DNA of 64,000 nucleotides from Pseudovibrio axinellae. GTDB taxonomy: Bacteria; Pseudomonadota; Alphaproteobacteria; Rhizobiales; Stappiaceae. Shown here in pieces: positions 1-9,965 of the stretch. Position 1 is the stretch's first letter. Each line of letters begins with the position of its first letter. The notes below the pieces were generated by a model. The model was not told where the DNA came from and did no database searches. It saw only the letters and a list, made by a program, of their open reading frames with translations. The translations under genes were made by a program, and so were the position numbers. The stretch covers positions 558,001 through 622,000 of the forward strand of contig NZ_FOFM01000002.1 of NCBI RefSeq assembly GCF_900110875.1, in the 5' to 3' direction.

Positions 1-1
1 A

Positions 2-673
<672 letters not shown>

Positions 674-752
674 TCTCGGTTTTTATGAACCGGTGACTTC
701 TTTGAGTGACGCTTCTGGTGTCACTCTTAGAAACGGATAGAGGATGAGCTAA

Positions 753-1160
753 ATGGCTGAAGCATTTCAGTTTGAGCTGGTTTCACCAGAGCGCCTTCTG
801 TTGTCGGCAAGGGTTACTGATGTAATCGTGCCAGGTACTGAAGGTGAGTTTGGTGTTGGCGCTGGTCACTCGCCGTTCTTGTCAACCATGCGTCCGGGTG
901 TTGTTAAAGCGCTCAGCGAAGATGGTTCCAAGCACGAGTACTTCGTGCGGGGTGGTTTTGCTGACGTTTCTGCGTCTGGCATGACTGTTCTGGCGGAACA
1001 GGCGATCCCAATGGCCGATCTGGATGCCGGTTACATCGCACAGCAGATTCAAGATGCAAGTGAAGATGTGGCTGACGCAAAGGACGAAGATGCACGGCAG
1101 GCCGCACGGCTGGTACTTTCCCAGCTGTCGGAACTGCAAGCGGCGCTTAAAGCTGCTTAA
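753..1160 (+). CDS. atpC: ATP synthase F1 subunit epsilon
   Basis: This 135-residue protein matches the F1 epsilon family. Its N-terminal beta sandwich reads FELVSPERLLLSARVTDVIV, followed by the typical GTEGEFGVGAGHSPFLSTMRPGVV segment in two halves, and a C-terminal helical part rich in Ala and Asp. Epsilon is part of the rotor stalk and inhibits ATP hydrolysis. The ATG at 753 is preceded by an AGAGGATGAG ribosome site. It is the last gene of the atp operon, because a strong intrinsic terminator follows directly. Confidence 0.95.
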   Translation: MAEAFQFELVSPERLLLSARVTDVIVPGTEGEFGVGAGHSPFLSTMRPGVVKALSEDGSKHEYFVRGGFADVSASGMTVLAEQAIPMADLDAGYIAQQIQDASEDVADAKDEDARQAARLVLSQLSELQAALKAA

Positions 1161-1186
1161 AAGCATCATCGATGCCATAGAAAAAC

Positions 1187-1217
1187 AAAAGCCTCGGCAT
1201 TGCCGAGGCTTTTTTGT
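1187..1217 (+). terminator. Intrinsic terminator of the atp operon
   Basis: A perfect stem GCCTCGGCA / TGCCGAGGC with almost no loop is followed by a run of T. It sits 27 bases after the atpC stop codon. The A-run on the left side could also allow some termination of leftward transcription. Confidence 0.9.
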
Positions 1218-1287
1218 ATCTGCAGTGCAGAAGGCCCTGTGCCTTACCAGCATCGCAAAAAACAGGGAGGAGAAACAGCCTGATATA

Positions 1288-1503
1288 TTAGGCTGCTAGC
1301 CGTTTCTTATTAGCTGCGGCATTTGCTGCGCGCATTTCTTCAGCACGCGCTTTGCGCTGCTCAGGTGTCTCATAAACGATCGTGCGATGATGATCGCAGT
1401 AGGAGCCGTTTTCGGCGCGGTTCTTACACGGAAACGTATAACTTCCGCTGTCGCCTTCAGTCCATTTACACTGGCCGGGCTTTGGCATAACTGGTGCTTT
1501 CAT
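1288..1503 (-). CDS. Small GcrA-like zinc-binding protein
   Basis: This 71-residue protein carries CKWTEGDSG, PCKNRAENGSYCDHH and a basic Ala-rich tail. The Cys-Cys-Cys-His spacing and the phrase GSYCDHH resemble the C-terminal metal-binding motif of GcrA cell-cycle regulators (C-W-x-x-G-D then C, then YCxxH). The N-terminal GcrA helix-turn-helix domain is absent, so this is not GcrA itself but a stand-alone version of its C-terminal module. Similar small proteins occur in Hyphomicrobiales. The function is unknown; binding to a regulator or RNA polymerase partner is only a guess. It lies convergent to the atp operon. Confidence 0.65.
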   Translation of the reverse strand: MKAPVMPKPGQCKWTEGDSGSYTFPCKNRAENGSYCDHHRTIVYETPEQRKARAEEMRAANAAANKKRLAA

Positions 1504-1883
1504 CTACCTACCCTTGTTTTTTGGAGCCACAGACCAACACTTGCATGCACGCGGGAGAAGCGTGAGAGCCATGCGCGCATTTTAATCTGTAGAACCATTT
1601 TTGATTATGGGATCACCGGAAAGTTCTTTTGCTGCATTTGATGCAAACAAATTTACCGGACGGCAAAAAGATTATCTCTCCCTTCTCCAAATAGCCAGAT
1701 ATTTTTAGCTGTGTAAAAACACTTACACAGGAAATTCAAGGTAATTGCATTCGCCTCTTTTGAATCTCTCAATAAAAACAGATGTCTAGCTGTTATGTTG
1801 AGTTTATAAAAAATTAACCATGAGTGGAAATCTGCAAAGTGAATAAACATAAAGCACCAAATTGATTCATGAATTGTGGCGAT
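1504..1883. other. Intergenic stretch without supported gene
   Basis: These 380 bases separate two leftward genes. The right part is AT-rich. It contains short ORFs without recognisable motifs or ribosome sites. The sequence ATTCATGAAT and a nearby ATTCATG repeat lie just after the end of the MobA-like gene, but no clear terminator with a T-run was seen. The promoter of the small GcrA-like gene is expected here. Confidence 0.5.
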
Positions 1884-3512
1884 TCATGGCTTTTCGGAAT
1901 GTTTTCCGAGCACCCCGCCAGCGCTTTGAAGCGCCTGTGGATCGTCTAGGTCCTGACGAGCGGCCCTACCAACTTCAACTGTGTAGACCACTGATGGGTT
2001 TTGTTGAATGATCGGCTTGCCACCGATGTCACCCCGCAGTTTGAGCAAGTCCTCAAAGAAACTGCAATCCCACAAGACTGGATTCCCGCGCTTTCCTTGA
2101 CTTGTCGAAACTCCAATTAGCTGATCCTGCTCCGGACTGCGCGCCTGCAACAAGTTGTTTATGTCTTCGGGCGTAACAAATGGCATGTCGCCCAGAAGGA
2201 TAAGAGCCGCGCTCGCTTTCTCGCTAATGGCTTCGATACCAACCTTCACCGAGGATGAAATTCCCTCATTGTAATTTTCGTTATGCAGAAAGCGTACTGA
2301 GAGCCCTGATAGGGCATCTTTGATCTGAGGAGCCATTGCTCCAGTTACCACGACAACCTCATTCAACTCGCTGGCCAGAGCATTCTCTGCCACTTGGCGG
2401 ACCACAGGCTTGCCGTCGATGTGAGCCAGTAGTTTGTTGTGATCACCCATGCGTGAGGAGTTACCAGCTGCAAGCAGTATGCCGCTGTAAGTGGCATGCT
2501 CACCAGCTTTCGGGAGAGGGTGATCTCTTGGTTGCGGACGACTGTGGATCTCCTTCAAGAGCCCGCCCACACCCATAGACATGATGTCGGTACGTGTGAC
2601 GGGTACGTTAGCGAGCAAGCGGCGTAGGATCCAGTCAAAGCCATTTTCTTGCGGACTGCGCGCGCACCCGGGAGCACCAATGACAGGTGTTCCCTTTAGA
2701 TCACCAAGTACGAGAAGATTACCAGGATCGACGGGCATTCCAAAATGGATCAGATCTCCGCCTGCTGCTTGTATGGCGGCCGGAATCACATCGCTTGGAT
2801 CAACAACAGCAGATGCCCCAAAAACAACGATCAGATCGGCTTCATTAGCATCAGGCGATTGCAGGGCTGTTGCTAGCGTAGCCTCATCGTGTTGAATGCG
2901 AATATCTGCTGAAATAGTACTGGAAGCGATATCCAGTCGCTCTTGCAGCACACGCAGGCTCTTGGAGATGACGGTTTCTTTTAAATGTGGCAGTCGTGTT
3001 GAAATGACCGCGACTGTTTTTGGAGTATAGGTTGCCACAGATATCGCTTCAGAGATCTTACCAGCTGCAGTTTGAGCGAGCTGCTGGTCAACTGCCAAGG
3101 GTATGATCTTTGCTGTTGCAAGCATGCGCCCTTCGCGCACTTCGCTAAACGGTGCCAGACAGGCAAGCGTAATAGCTGGATCAATCAAGTTGGCTTGAGT
3201 TACCTTCTCTGCATTCACCTGCAAGATGCCGCTATGTGTTGCATAAAGATTGGCACGCCCTGTGAAGGGCGGAGTGGCAACGACGGCCTCGCCGCAGGCG
3301 TGTTTAGCGATCAGCTCTGCGGCCTCGTCTTCGTGCAGATCAGTGCTTTCAATTTGTACAACGCTCAGATCTGCAAAACCGGCAGTAAGCAGCGCCCGTA
3401 CATCCTCTTCGCTCAGTTCATGACCCTTGGAAAGGGACAGGCCTTGGTCTTTGATTGAATGCGCAAGGTAACAACCTACGGACTTCTCTACTGAACGTGT
3501 CTCAAACTTCAC
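1884..3512 (-). CDS. Molybdopterin-binding / MobA-MocA-like nucleotidyltransferase fusion
   Basis: This 542-residue protein has two parts. Residues about 1-340 resemble a molybdopterin-binding (MoaB/MoeA-like) region, with LIVVFGASAVVDPSDVIP and GCARSPQENGFDWIL. Residues from about 340 form a MobA/MocA-type NTP transferase, with GILLAAGNSSRMGDHNK as nucleotide-binding signature and LILLGDMPFV as metal-binding Asp region. MocA attaches CMP to molybdopterin to make the cofactor of xanthine dehydrogenase-type enzymes. The start is GTG at 3512, one base after the stop of the upstream XdhC gene, so the two are surely co-transcribed. No molybdoenzyme structural gene lies in the window. Confidence 0.85.
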   Translation of the reverse strand: MKFETRSVEKSVGCYLAHSIKDQGLSLSKGHELSEEDVRALLTAGFADLSVVQIESTDLHEDEAAELIAKHACGEAVVATPPFTGRANLYATHSGILQVNAEKVTQANLIDPAITLACLAPFSEVREGRMLATAKIIPLAVDQQLAQTAAGKISEAISVATYTPKTVAVISTRLPHLKETVISKSLRVLQERLDIASSTISADIRIQHDEATLATALQSPDANEADLIVVFGASAVVDPSDVIPAAIQAAGGDLIHFGMPVDPGNLLVLGDLKGTPVIGAPGCARSPQENGFDWILRRLLANVPVTRTDIMSMGVGGLLKEIHSRPQPRDHPLPKAGEHATYSGILLAAGNSSRMGDHNKLLAHIDGKPVVRQVAENALASELNEVVVVTGAMAPQIKDALSGLSVRFLHNENYNEGISSSVKVGIEAISEKASAALILLGDMPFVTPEDINNLLQARSPEQDQLIGVSTSQGKRGNPVLWDCSFFEDLLKLRGDIGGKPIIQQNPSVVYTVEVGRAARQDLDDPQALQSAGGVLGKHSEKP

Positions 3513-3513
3513 G

Positions 3514-4572
3514 TCAAACAGCCTTCTTTTGTTCAGCTTTAGAGCCGCGCAGGGTCACTATAATTTCCGCCAGTATTGCCACAGCAATTTCAGCAGGTGT
3601 CACCCCACCAATATCAAGCCCGATAGGTGCTTTAATGCGAGCAAAGTCTTCTTCATTAACTCCAGCTGCGTGAAAGCGTTCTTTTCGCTTTGCATGTGTT
3701 TTTCTGCTTCCAAGAGCGCCGACATAAAAGCAACCGGCTCTCAAAGCCTGTTGAAGTGGTAGATCATCAATCTTAGGATCATGTGTTATGGCGACGACGG
3801 CGGTAAAGGGATCAAGCTCAAGTTGCGCCATCACGTCCTCAGGCCACTCTGCAAGCAAGGGCGTATCGGGGAAACGTTCTTGAGAAGCAAAAGCCGTCCG
3901 AGGGTCAACTATCGTCATGTCGAAACCGGCGGTTTGTGCAATCGGCACGAGCGCTTGTGTTATATGGACGGCACCAATCACAACAATGCGAGTAGCAGGG
4001 ACCTGCATGCTCAAAAAGTACTCTTCCCCCCCATCAGATTGGACTTGCCCTGATTTGCCGCTTCTAACGCCCGCCTCAAAGGCAGCTGACAGCGAAGGGT
4101 CTTCTGCGTCAGACCCAAAAAGAATGACAGAGCTAGACCCTGTTGCAAGGTTTGTAAGTAAAGCAGCTGGTTGCCGTTTGGAACGCGTCTTGTTCAGCAG
4201 GCTAATGAGACTGTGGTCAGTTTCTGTCGCCAAAGGTTGCAGATAGACACTGATCTTTCCACCACAGGAAAGACCTACCCGCCATGCGGTTTCATCTGCA
4301 ACGCCAAATTCGATTTTGCGTGCTTCACCGCTGTCCAGAACATCCATGGCCTCTGAAACAACTGCGCCTTCAACGCACCCCCCTGAGACTGACCCTTCAA
4401 ACTCTCCGTTTTCATCAATGATTAGGTGACTGCCAATAGGGCGTGGGGCAGACCCCCATGTTTCGATAACGGTTGCCAGCACCAGCTTTCGTCCTTCAGC
4501 CTGCCAGCGTTCAACAACAGCAAGCATATCAAGATTTTCAGATAGTTCTTTAGGCAGAGTGACAACAGGCAT
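3514..4572 (-). CDS. XdhC/CoxI family molybdenum cofactor insertion protein
   Basis: The 352-residue protein shows the XdhC N-terminal domain with LATVIETWGSAPRPIGSHL and GSVSGGCVEGAVV, and a C-terminal Rossmann region with RIVVIGAVHITQALVP, VDPRTAFA, ITHDPKIDDL and YVGALGSRKTHAKR. XdhC proteins bind the molybdenum cofactor and help its sulfuration and insertion into xanthine dehydrogenase-family enzymes. The ATG at 4572 is chosen; a TTG five codons upstream (4587) is also possible. It is the first gene of a pair with the MobA/MocA-like gene, one base apart, which supports a joint role in cofactor maturation. Confidence 0.88.
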   Translation of the reverse strand: MPVVTLPKELSENLDMLAVVERWQAEGRKLVLATVIETWGSAPRPIGSHLIIDENGEFEGSVSGGCVEGAVVSEAMDVLDSGEARKIEFGVADETAWRVGLSCGGKISVYLQPLATETDHSLISLLNKTRSKRQPAALLTNLATGSSSVILFGSDAEDPSLSAAFEAGVRSGKSGQVQSDGGEEYFLSMQVPATRIVVIGAVHITQALVPIAQTAGFDMTIVDPRTAFASQERFPDTPLLAEWPEDVMAQLELDPFTAVVAITHDPKIDDLPLQQALRAGCFYVGALGSRKTHAKRKERFHAAGVNEEDFARIKAPIGLDIGGVTPAEIAVAILAEIIVTLRGSKAEQKKAV

Positions 4573-4667
4573 CGCAGAAGCTCTCAAACAAACAGGGTCC
4601 CAATAGAATGAGGAGCCTAGCCTGCTTCTTCAAGGGCACGCAACAAGAGAAAGGTGTTTAGCAAAAA

Positions 4668-4702
4668 CAAAAAAAAAGCGCCGGAACTTGCGTTCCAGCG
4701 CC
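4668..4702 (-). terminator. Intrinsic terminator of pckA
   Basis: On the minus strand a ten-pair stem with one mismatch (GCGCTGGAAC / GTTCCGGCGC) and a four-base loop is followed by nine T. It lies about 20 bases after the pckA stop codon. Confidence 0.9.
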
Positions 4703-4724
4703 TATCAGGAAAAGCTTTTGAAGA

Positions 4725-6335
4725 TTATTCAGCAGCGATCTTTGTAATCGGACCCGCATTGAGGACAAGATCGTCCACGTGTTCCTGAAAAATCTGGAAG
4801 TTGGCAGCGAACATGTCGACCAGCTTTGCAGCCTGCATGTCATACTCTGCTGGATCACTCCAGGTGCTTCGTGGATCGAGGATACTCGTATCAACGCCTG
4901 ATACAGCAACCGGGACCATGAAACCAAAGTTACTGTCTGTGCGGAACTCATGGGTGTTCAAGGACCCATCCAAAGCAGCGCGAAGCAGAGCTCGGGTTTC
5001 TTTGATCGGCATGCGGTGACCAACGCCATATGCACCGCCAGTCCAACCGGTATTGACGAGCCAGCAGTTTACGTTGTGCTCACGGATTAAATCCTTCAGC
5101 AACGCACCGTATACCGATGGGTGGCGTGGCATGAAAGGCGCACCAAAGCAGGTTGAGAAAGTTGCCTGCGGTTCGGTTACTCCACGCTCAGTACCTGCTA
5201 CCTTTGCCGTGTAACCGGAAAGGAAGTGATACATTGCCTGCGCATCGGTCAACTTTGCAATTGGAGGCAGAACACCAAATGCGTCAGCTGTCAGCATGAT
5301 GATGTTTTTCGGATGCGCTGCACGCCCAGTTTCACTTGCATTCGGGATGAAGTGAATTGGGTAGCAACAGCGTGTGTTTTCCGTTTTTGAGCCATCATCA
5401 AAATCTGGAACACGCATGTCATCCAACACAACGTTTTCAAGAATTGTCCCAAACCGCTGGGTTGTTGCAAAGATTTCTGGTTCAGCTTCTTCGGAGAGTC
5501 GAATAGTCTTGGCGTAGCAGCCACCTTCAAAGTTGAAGATACCACTTGGCCCCCATCCATGCTCATCATCACCAATCAGTGTTCGAGCTGGGTCAGCAGA
5601 CAGTGTGGTCTTGCCAGTTCCCGACAGACCAAAGAAAACAGCCGTGTCGTCGTCATCACCAATATTTGCAGAGCAATGCATCGGCATCACGCCTACTTCT
5701 GGCAACAAATAGTTCAGCATGGAGAAGACAGACTTCTTCATCTCGCCAGCATATGCAGTACCAGCAATCAGAACGATCTTGTTGGTTAGATCACAAGCGA
5801 TAACCGTTTCGCTTCGGCACCCATGACGCTCAGGATCAGCCTTGAAGCTCGGCAAATCAATGACCGTCATTTCAGCTTCAAAGCTCTTCAGGTCATCACG
5901 GGACGGGCGAAGGAGCATGTTGCGAATAAAGTGGTTATGCCAGGCCAGTTCATCGTAAACGCGGACATTCAGCCTGTGCGCAGGGTCTGCGCCTCCATAA
6001 AGGTCCTGAACATACAGCTCCATGCCTTCTGCATGTGCAAGCATGTCAGTAAGGAGAATGTCAAAGCTCTCTGGGCTCATCGCACCACTATTGTCCCACC
6101 AGATCGAATTTTCGGTCTCGGCATCACGAACAATAAATTTATCTTTTGGGGAGCGGCCTGTATGAATGCCTGTTTCAGCACAAAGCGCACCACCTGCGAC
6201 GATCTGAGCTTCACCGTTCCTGATAGCATGCTCATAAAGTTCAGCTTCGGTCAGGTTCCAGTACACACTCTTGAGGCCCTTCAGTCCGAAGGTTTCACAC
6301 CCAAATGCGGAATTCCGTAGTCCGAACTCTCTCAT
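4725..6335 (-). CDS. pckA: Phosphoenolpyruvate carboxykinase (ATP)
   Basis: The 536-residue length and motifs fit the ATP-dependent enzyme, which converts oxaloacetate and ATP to phosphoenolpyruvate, CO2 and ADP and opens gluconeogenesis. Visible motifs are the [11 protein letters not shown] substrate region near residue 61, the P-loop [11 protein letters not shown] at residues 236-246, the metal-binding LIGDDEHGW that follows, and [15 protein letters not shown] near residue 430. It is divergent from the chvI-chvG operon across a 423-base shared control region. In rhizobia pckA lies beside this two-component system and depends on it, so control by ChvI is likely. Confidence 0.97.
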   Translation of the reverse strand: MREFGLRNSAFGCETFGLKGLKSVYWNLTEAELYEHAIRNGEAQIVAGGALCAETGIHTGRSPKDKFIVRDAETENSIWWDNSGAMSPESFDILLTDMLAHAEGMELYVQDLYGGADPAHRLNVRVYDELAWHNHFIRNMLLRPSRDDLKSFEAEMTVIDLPSFKADPERHGCRSETVIACDLTNKIVLIAGTAYAGEMKKSVFSMLNYLLPEVGVMPMHCSANIGDDDDTAVFFGLSGTGKTTLSADPARTLIGDDEHGWGPSGIFNFEGGCYAKTIRLSEEAEPEIFATTQRFGTILENVVLDDMRVPDFDDGSKTENTRCCYPIHFIPNASETGRAAHPKNIIMLTADAFGVLPPIAKLTDAQAMYHFLSGYTAKVAGTERGVTEPQATFSTCFGAPFMPRHPSVYGALLKDLIREHNVNCWLVNTGWTGGAYGVGHRMPIKETRALLRAALDGSLNTHEFRTDSNFGFMVPVAVSGVDTSILDPRSTWSDPAEYDMQAAKLVDMFAANFQIFQEHVDDLVLNAGPITKIAAE

Positions 6336-6758
6336 GTTCAGTAGTCCTTAATCGGCTCACAATCTACCTTGCGTCATCCAAAGGCATTAGGCCAGTGAAT
6401 TTAGCGACAACACCCTTGGATGGGACAGTCATGCTTAGAAAAGCAAGATCAGAAAAGCTGTGTTTTTCTATTTAACCGATTGAAATACGACCTTTTGCTG
6501 GCATAGATTTATTTTGCTTATAAAAATAAACTCGGCGCACACACCGTTTTCAACTTTAGACGTTTAACGGTACACTTTTATGAAGAATACATGGCACTTG
6601 GCAGGTTAAACCTTGTCAAAACTGACGCTAAATGAGGAAATTTTCCAAATACCTCGCTATAACAGCGTTTTGCCTCATTTCAGGGTTAGGGAGCGAGCAA
6701 CTTAATCTCCAATCCAACAATGTTGCTAAGCGTGCAAGAGAGGAATAAGGTCTCTGAT
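6336..6758. promoter_or_regulatory. Divergent control region pckA / chvI
   Basis: This 423-base gap holds the promoters of two divergent genes. An inverted repeat AAATGAGG / CCTCATTT spans 6630-6680 and encloses a smaller hairpin CGCT / AGCG, all within 130 bases upstream of chvI. The chvI ATG at 6759 has a clear AGAGGAATAAGG ribosome site. No promoter can be fixed with confidence by eye. Direct binding of ChvI here is an inference from the gene arrangement. Confidence 0.5.
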
Positions 6759-7457
6759 ATGCCAACGATTGCTCTGGTCGATGATGACCGTAACATATTG
6801 ACATCTGTCTCAATTGCGCTGGAAGCCGAGGGCTATCGGGTCCAGACCTATACGGATGGAACCGTCGCTCTTGAAGGCCTCCAGGCCGACCCTCCAGATC
6901 TTGCTATCTTTGATATCAAGATGCCTAGAATGGATGGTATGGAGCTGCTGCGCCGTTTTCGTCAGATGTCTGATCTGCCCGTCATTTTTCTCACCTCAAA
7001 AGATGATGAGATTGACGAGTTATTTGGCCTGAAGATGGGCGCTGATGACTTTATCAGAAAGCCATTTTCTCAGCGCCTGCTGGTCGAACGGGTCAAGGCC
7101 GTTTTGCGCCGTGCACAACCGCGTGACGCTGCGAGCGCTGCGACGGAAACCTCCAAGCTGTTGGAGCGCGGCAATCTGGCGATGGACAAAGAACGTCATA
7201 CCTGTACATGGCTTGCAAAGCCTGTAACCCTGACGGTCACCGAATTCCTCATCCTTTTCGCTCTCGCTCAACGCCCTGGCGTTGTAAAAAGTCGTAATGC
7301 GCTCATGGATGCTGCTTATGACGACCAAGTCTATGTTGATGATCGCACCATCGACAGCCATATCAAGCGTCTTCGGAAGAAATTCAAAGTGGTCGATGAT
7401 GACTTTGATATGATTGAAACACTGTATGGCGTAGGTTATCGCTTCCGTGAAAATTGA
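6759..7457 (+). CDS. chvI: Response regulator ChvI (OmpR family)
   Basis: The 232-residue protein has a receiver domain with acidic pocket DDD at residues 8-10, phosphoacceptor Asp52 in FDIKMP, and KPF near residue 104. A C-terminal winged helix follows with [17 protein letters not shown] and GVGYRFRE. ChvI with the ChvG sensor controls envelope, acid-stress and symbiosis or virulence genes in Rhizobiales. The ATG at 6759 is preferred over one at 6720 because it has the better ribosome site and gives the normal [10 protein letters not shown] start. chvG follows after 80 bases. Confidence 0.93.
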   Translation: MPTIALVDDDRNILTSVSIALEAEGYRVQTYTDGTVALEGLQADPPDLAIFDIKMPRMDGMELLRRFRQMSDLPVIFLTSKDDEIDELFGLKMGADDFIRKPFSQRLLVERVKAVLRRAQPRDAASAATETSKLLERGNLAMDKERHTCTWLAKPVTLTVTEFLILFALAQRPGVVKSRNALMDAAYDDQVYVDDRTIDSHIKRLRKKFKVVDDDFDMIETLYGVGYRFREN

Positions 7458-7537
7458 TCTCATGCAGCCAGTGATCTGATTGCATGAGGGTTGAAACTGC
7501 TCTGGAGCAGGCGTTCCAGAGAATTCGATAAGAGCGA

Positions 7538-9367
7538 ATGTCGGAAAATAGAGAACAGCAAGAGCGGGAAGATATCGAAGCAAATGAAGCTTCCGATTCT
7601 CTTGAGCTGCAAAATACTGGTGCGTTCCGCTGGTTGGGGCGCCGACAGGTGCGTAAACGCGTAATCACGCGTTGGATTTCGCTCGCTGGTCTCTATGTAT
7701 TTTCATCTCTGACACGGCGTATCTTGGTTCTCAATCTCGTTGGCTTGCTGGCGATGGTGATCTCCATCTTGTACTTGAACCAGTTTCAAGCAGGGTTGAT
7801 TGACGCGCGCGTTCAGTCCTTGCTGGTTCAGGGCGAGATCATAGCCGGCGCAATTGCGGCTTCCACCACAAGTGATGATGATTCTCTTATGGTCGATCCA
7901 GAGCAATTGCTGCGCTTGGAAGCTGGAGAAACCACCAGCGCCCGTTCATCACTCGGTAGTCTTGATTTTCCGATCAACCCTGAGATCGTTGGGCCAATCC
8001 TGAGACGTCTGATATCGCCCACCAAAACGCGGGCCCGAATTTATGACCCTGAAGGCATGCTGATGCTGGATTCACGCCAGCTTCATGCCCAAAATCAGAT
8101 ATTCAGGTTCGATCTTCCTCCACCAGATGAAACCAGTGACCGCTTTTTTCAAAAAATGTGGGAAGAGTTGAAGCTCTGGATGAGGCGAGGTGAGTACCCG
8201 CCGTATAAAGAGGTTGGCCGTACCGAGGGTCGTGAGTACCCAGAAGTGGAAGCGGCTTTGGCTGGGTCCCCTGCCTCTGTTGTGCGTGTTGGCACCAAAG
8301 GCGAGATGGTTGTTGCTGTTGCAGTGCCAATTCAACGGTTCCGTGGCGTATTGGGCGCGCTCCTGCTTTCCACGCAAGGTGGCGACATTGACGATATCGT
8401 TGCAGCAGAACGCAATGCGATCTTGAAGATCTTTATTGTTGCTGCCGTTGTCGTCATGATTCTGTCAGTTTTACTCGCGGGTACAATCGCGGGTCCTGTT
8501 CGTCGCCTTTCTGAAGCCGCGCAGCGCGTCCAGTCAGCGAACAACACGAGGGAAGAGATCCCTGAATTTAAAGATCGTTATGATGAGATTGGTGATCTGG
8601 CCCGTTCGCTGCGCAATATGACAAACTCGCTTTATGATCGGATGGACGCGATTGAGAGTTTTGCGGCTGATGTGGCGCATGAACTTAAGAACCCGCTAAC
8701 ATCGCTTCGAAGTGCAGTAGAAACCTTGCCATTGGCAAGAAATGAGAATTCTCGCGAACGTCTGTTGGAAGTCATTCAACATGACGTAAAGCGCCTGGAT
8801 CGCCTAATTACAGATATCTCCGAGGCGTCTAGGATCGATGCTGAGATGTCTCGTGCAGAATCACGTGATGTCAACATGGCGACCCTCTTGGAAGCTGTCG
8901 TCTCCATTGCGAATGAGCGAGCCGGTGATGACATCGCCCATGTGAACTTGAAATTCGAGCCTGCAAACACGGACAATGAGTTTGTGATTCATGGCAATGA
9001 CCAGCGCATTGGGCAAGTCTTTAACAACCTGATTGACAATGCCCGTTCCTTTGCGCCCGAAGGAACAGCCGTTACGATCACCGCAAACCGCCAGAACAAC
9101 CATATTATTATTTGGATTGACGATTGCGGGCCGGGTATTCGAGCAGAGCTTCGCGAGCGTGTTTTTGAGCGCTTTTACACCGACAGACCTGAGAATGAAG
9201 GTTTTGGAAATAACTCTGGTCTCGGGCTTTCAATCTGTAGGCAGATCATTGAAGCACATCGCGGTGAGATCTCCGCTATCAATCGAACTTTCCAAAACGA
9301 CGGGGAAGAAGAAAAAGTACTTGGTGCTCGATTTGTTATCCGGTTGAGAGCTAAAACTTCCTCATGA
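7538..9367 (+). CDS. chvG: Sensor histidine kinase ChvG
   Basis: The 609-residue protein has a basic cytoplasmic N-terminus, membrane segments at about 62-81 and 295-318 around a periplasmic sensing region, then a HAMP linker. The HisKA box reads FAADVAHELKNPLTSLRSA with phosphoacceptor His381. The ATP-binding domain shows NNLIDNARSF, DDCGPGI and GLGLSICRQI. In relatives the kinase senses acid or envelope state and is held off by the periplasmic protein ExoR; no exoR lies in this window. The stop codon overlaps the hprK start (ATGA), so the two are translationally coupled. Confidence 0.93.
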   Translation: MSENREQQEREDIEANEASDSLELQNTGAFRWLGRRQVRKRVITRWISLAGLYVFSSLTRRILVLNLVGLLAMVISILYLNQFQAGLIDARVQSLLVQGEIIAGAIAASTTSDDDSLMVDPEQLLRLEAGETTSARSSLGSLDFPINPEIVGPILRRLISPTKTRARIYDPEGMLMLDSRQLHAQNQIFRFDLPPPDETSDRFFQKMWEELKLWMRRGEYPPYKEVGRTEGREYPEVEAALAGSPASVVRVGTKGEMVVAVAVPIQRFRGVLGALLLSTQGGDIDDIVAAERNAILKIFIVAAVVVMILSVLLAGTIAGPVRRLSEAAQRVQSANNTREEIPEFKDRYDEIGDLARSLRNMTNSLYDRMDAIESFAADVAHELKNPLTSLRSAVETLPLARNENSRERLLEVIQHDVKRLDRLITDISEASRIDAEMSRAESRDVNMATLLEAVVSIANERAGDDIAHVNLKFEPANTDNEFVIHGNDQRIGQVFNNLIDNARSFAPEGTAVTITANRQNNHIIIWIDDCGPGIRAELRERVFERFYTDRPENEGFGNNSGLGLSICRQIIEAHRGEISAINRTFQNDGEEEKVLGARFVIRLRAKTSS

Positions 9368-9858
9368 CCACACTCGATCAAAAACAAAGTGTACAAGCAG
9401 CTTCCGGCCAAGCGGTACATGCAACTTGTCTGGTTGTTGGCACAAAGGGGATCCTTATTCGCGGACCGTCTGGCACAGGGAAGACTGCTTTGGCGCTTGA
9501 GCTGTTGCAACGCGCCCAGGCAAATGGTCGTTATGCTGCCTTAGTCGCCGATGACCGTGTTTTCATTGCTGAGAAGAATGGGCGCTTGGTTGCTACTTGT
9601 CCGGATACGATTAGGGGCAGAGCAGAGCTCAGAGGGTATGGCGTAATAGAGGTTCCATCTGTCGAGACCGCGGTCGTCCACCTGGTCTTGGACTTGGAAA
9701 GCCGGGATCAGATCGACAGATTGCCAGATGAGCAGGCGCTAACCTGTGAAATTTGCGTAGTCAAATTAATTCGGCAACCGGTGCCAAAAGATGATCACTT
9801 GGCAGCTCTACGGCTGGCCAATGCACTTATTTTTACTAATCCAGTGTACAACTATTAG
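9364..9858 (+). CDS. hprK: HPr kinase/phosphorylase, short alphaproteobacterial form
   Basis: This 164-residue protein is only the catalytic half of the classical HprK, as is normal in Alphaproteobacteria. It has the P-loop GPSGTGKTALAL at residues 34-45, the ADDRVFI segment, and RGRAELRGYGVIEVP that corresponds to the signature loop. It would phosphorylate a Ser of HPr and so set the PTS state. It overlaps chvG by four bases and is followed by EIIA-Man and HPr, so sensing, kinase and target are encoded together. Confidence 0.92.
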   Translation: MTTLDQKQSVQAASGQAVHATCLVVGTKGILIRGPSGTGKTALALELLQRAQANGRYAALVADDRVFIAEKNGRLVATCPDTIRGRAELRGYGVIEVPSVETAVVHLVLDLESRDQIDRLPDEQALTCEICVVKLIRQPVPKDDHLAALRLANALIFTNPVYNY

Positions 9859-9933
9859 CCCTCTGTGTATGAACATGCTGATTTTTCTTGCACTGCAGCG
9901 TGTCCTTAAACAAAGTGTGTGTGGAATATCCAT

Positions 9934-9946
9934 AGAGTGACACTCT
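9934..9946. promoter_or_regulatory. Short palindrome upstream of EIIA gene
   Basis: AGAGTG-A-CACTCT is a perfect palindrome with six-base arms, 20 bases before the EIIA start codon. It lies in the 107-base gap between hprK and the EIIA gene. It could be an operator or a small hairpin; nothing in the sequence tells which. Confidence 0.3.
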
Positions 9947-9965
9947 GTTAGTTCGCGGGAAATAT

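Noticed and set aside
1653-1850. 65-codon ORF in the gap before the MobA-like gene
   Set aside because: The sequence is AT-driven (Phe, Leu, Asn) without a ribosome site or motif.
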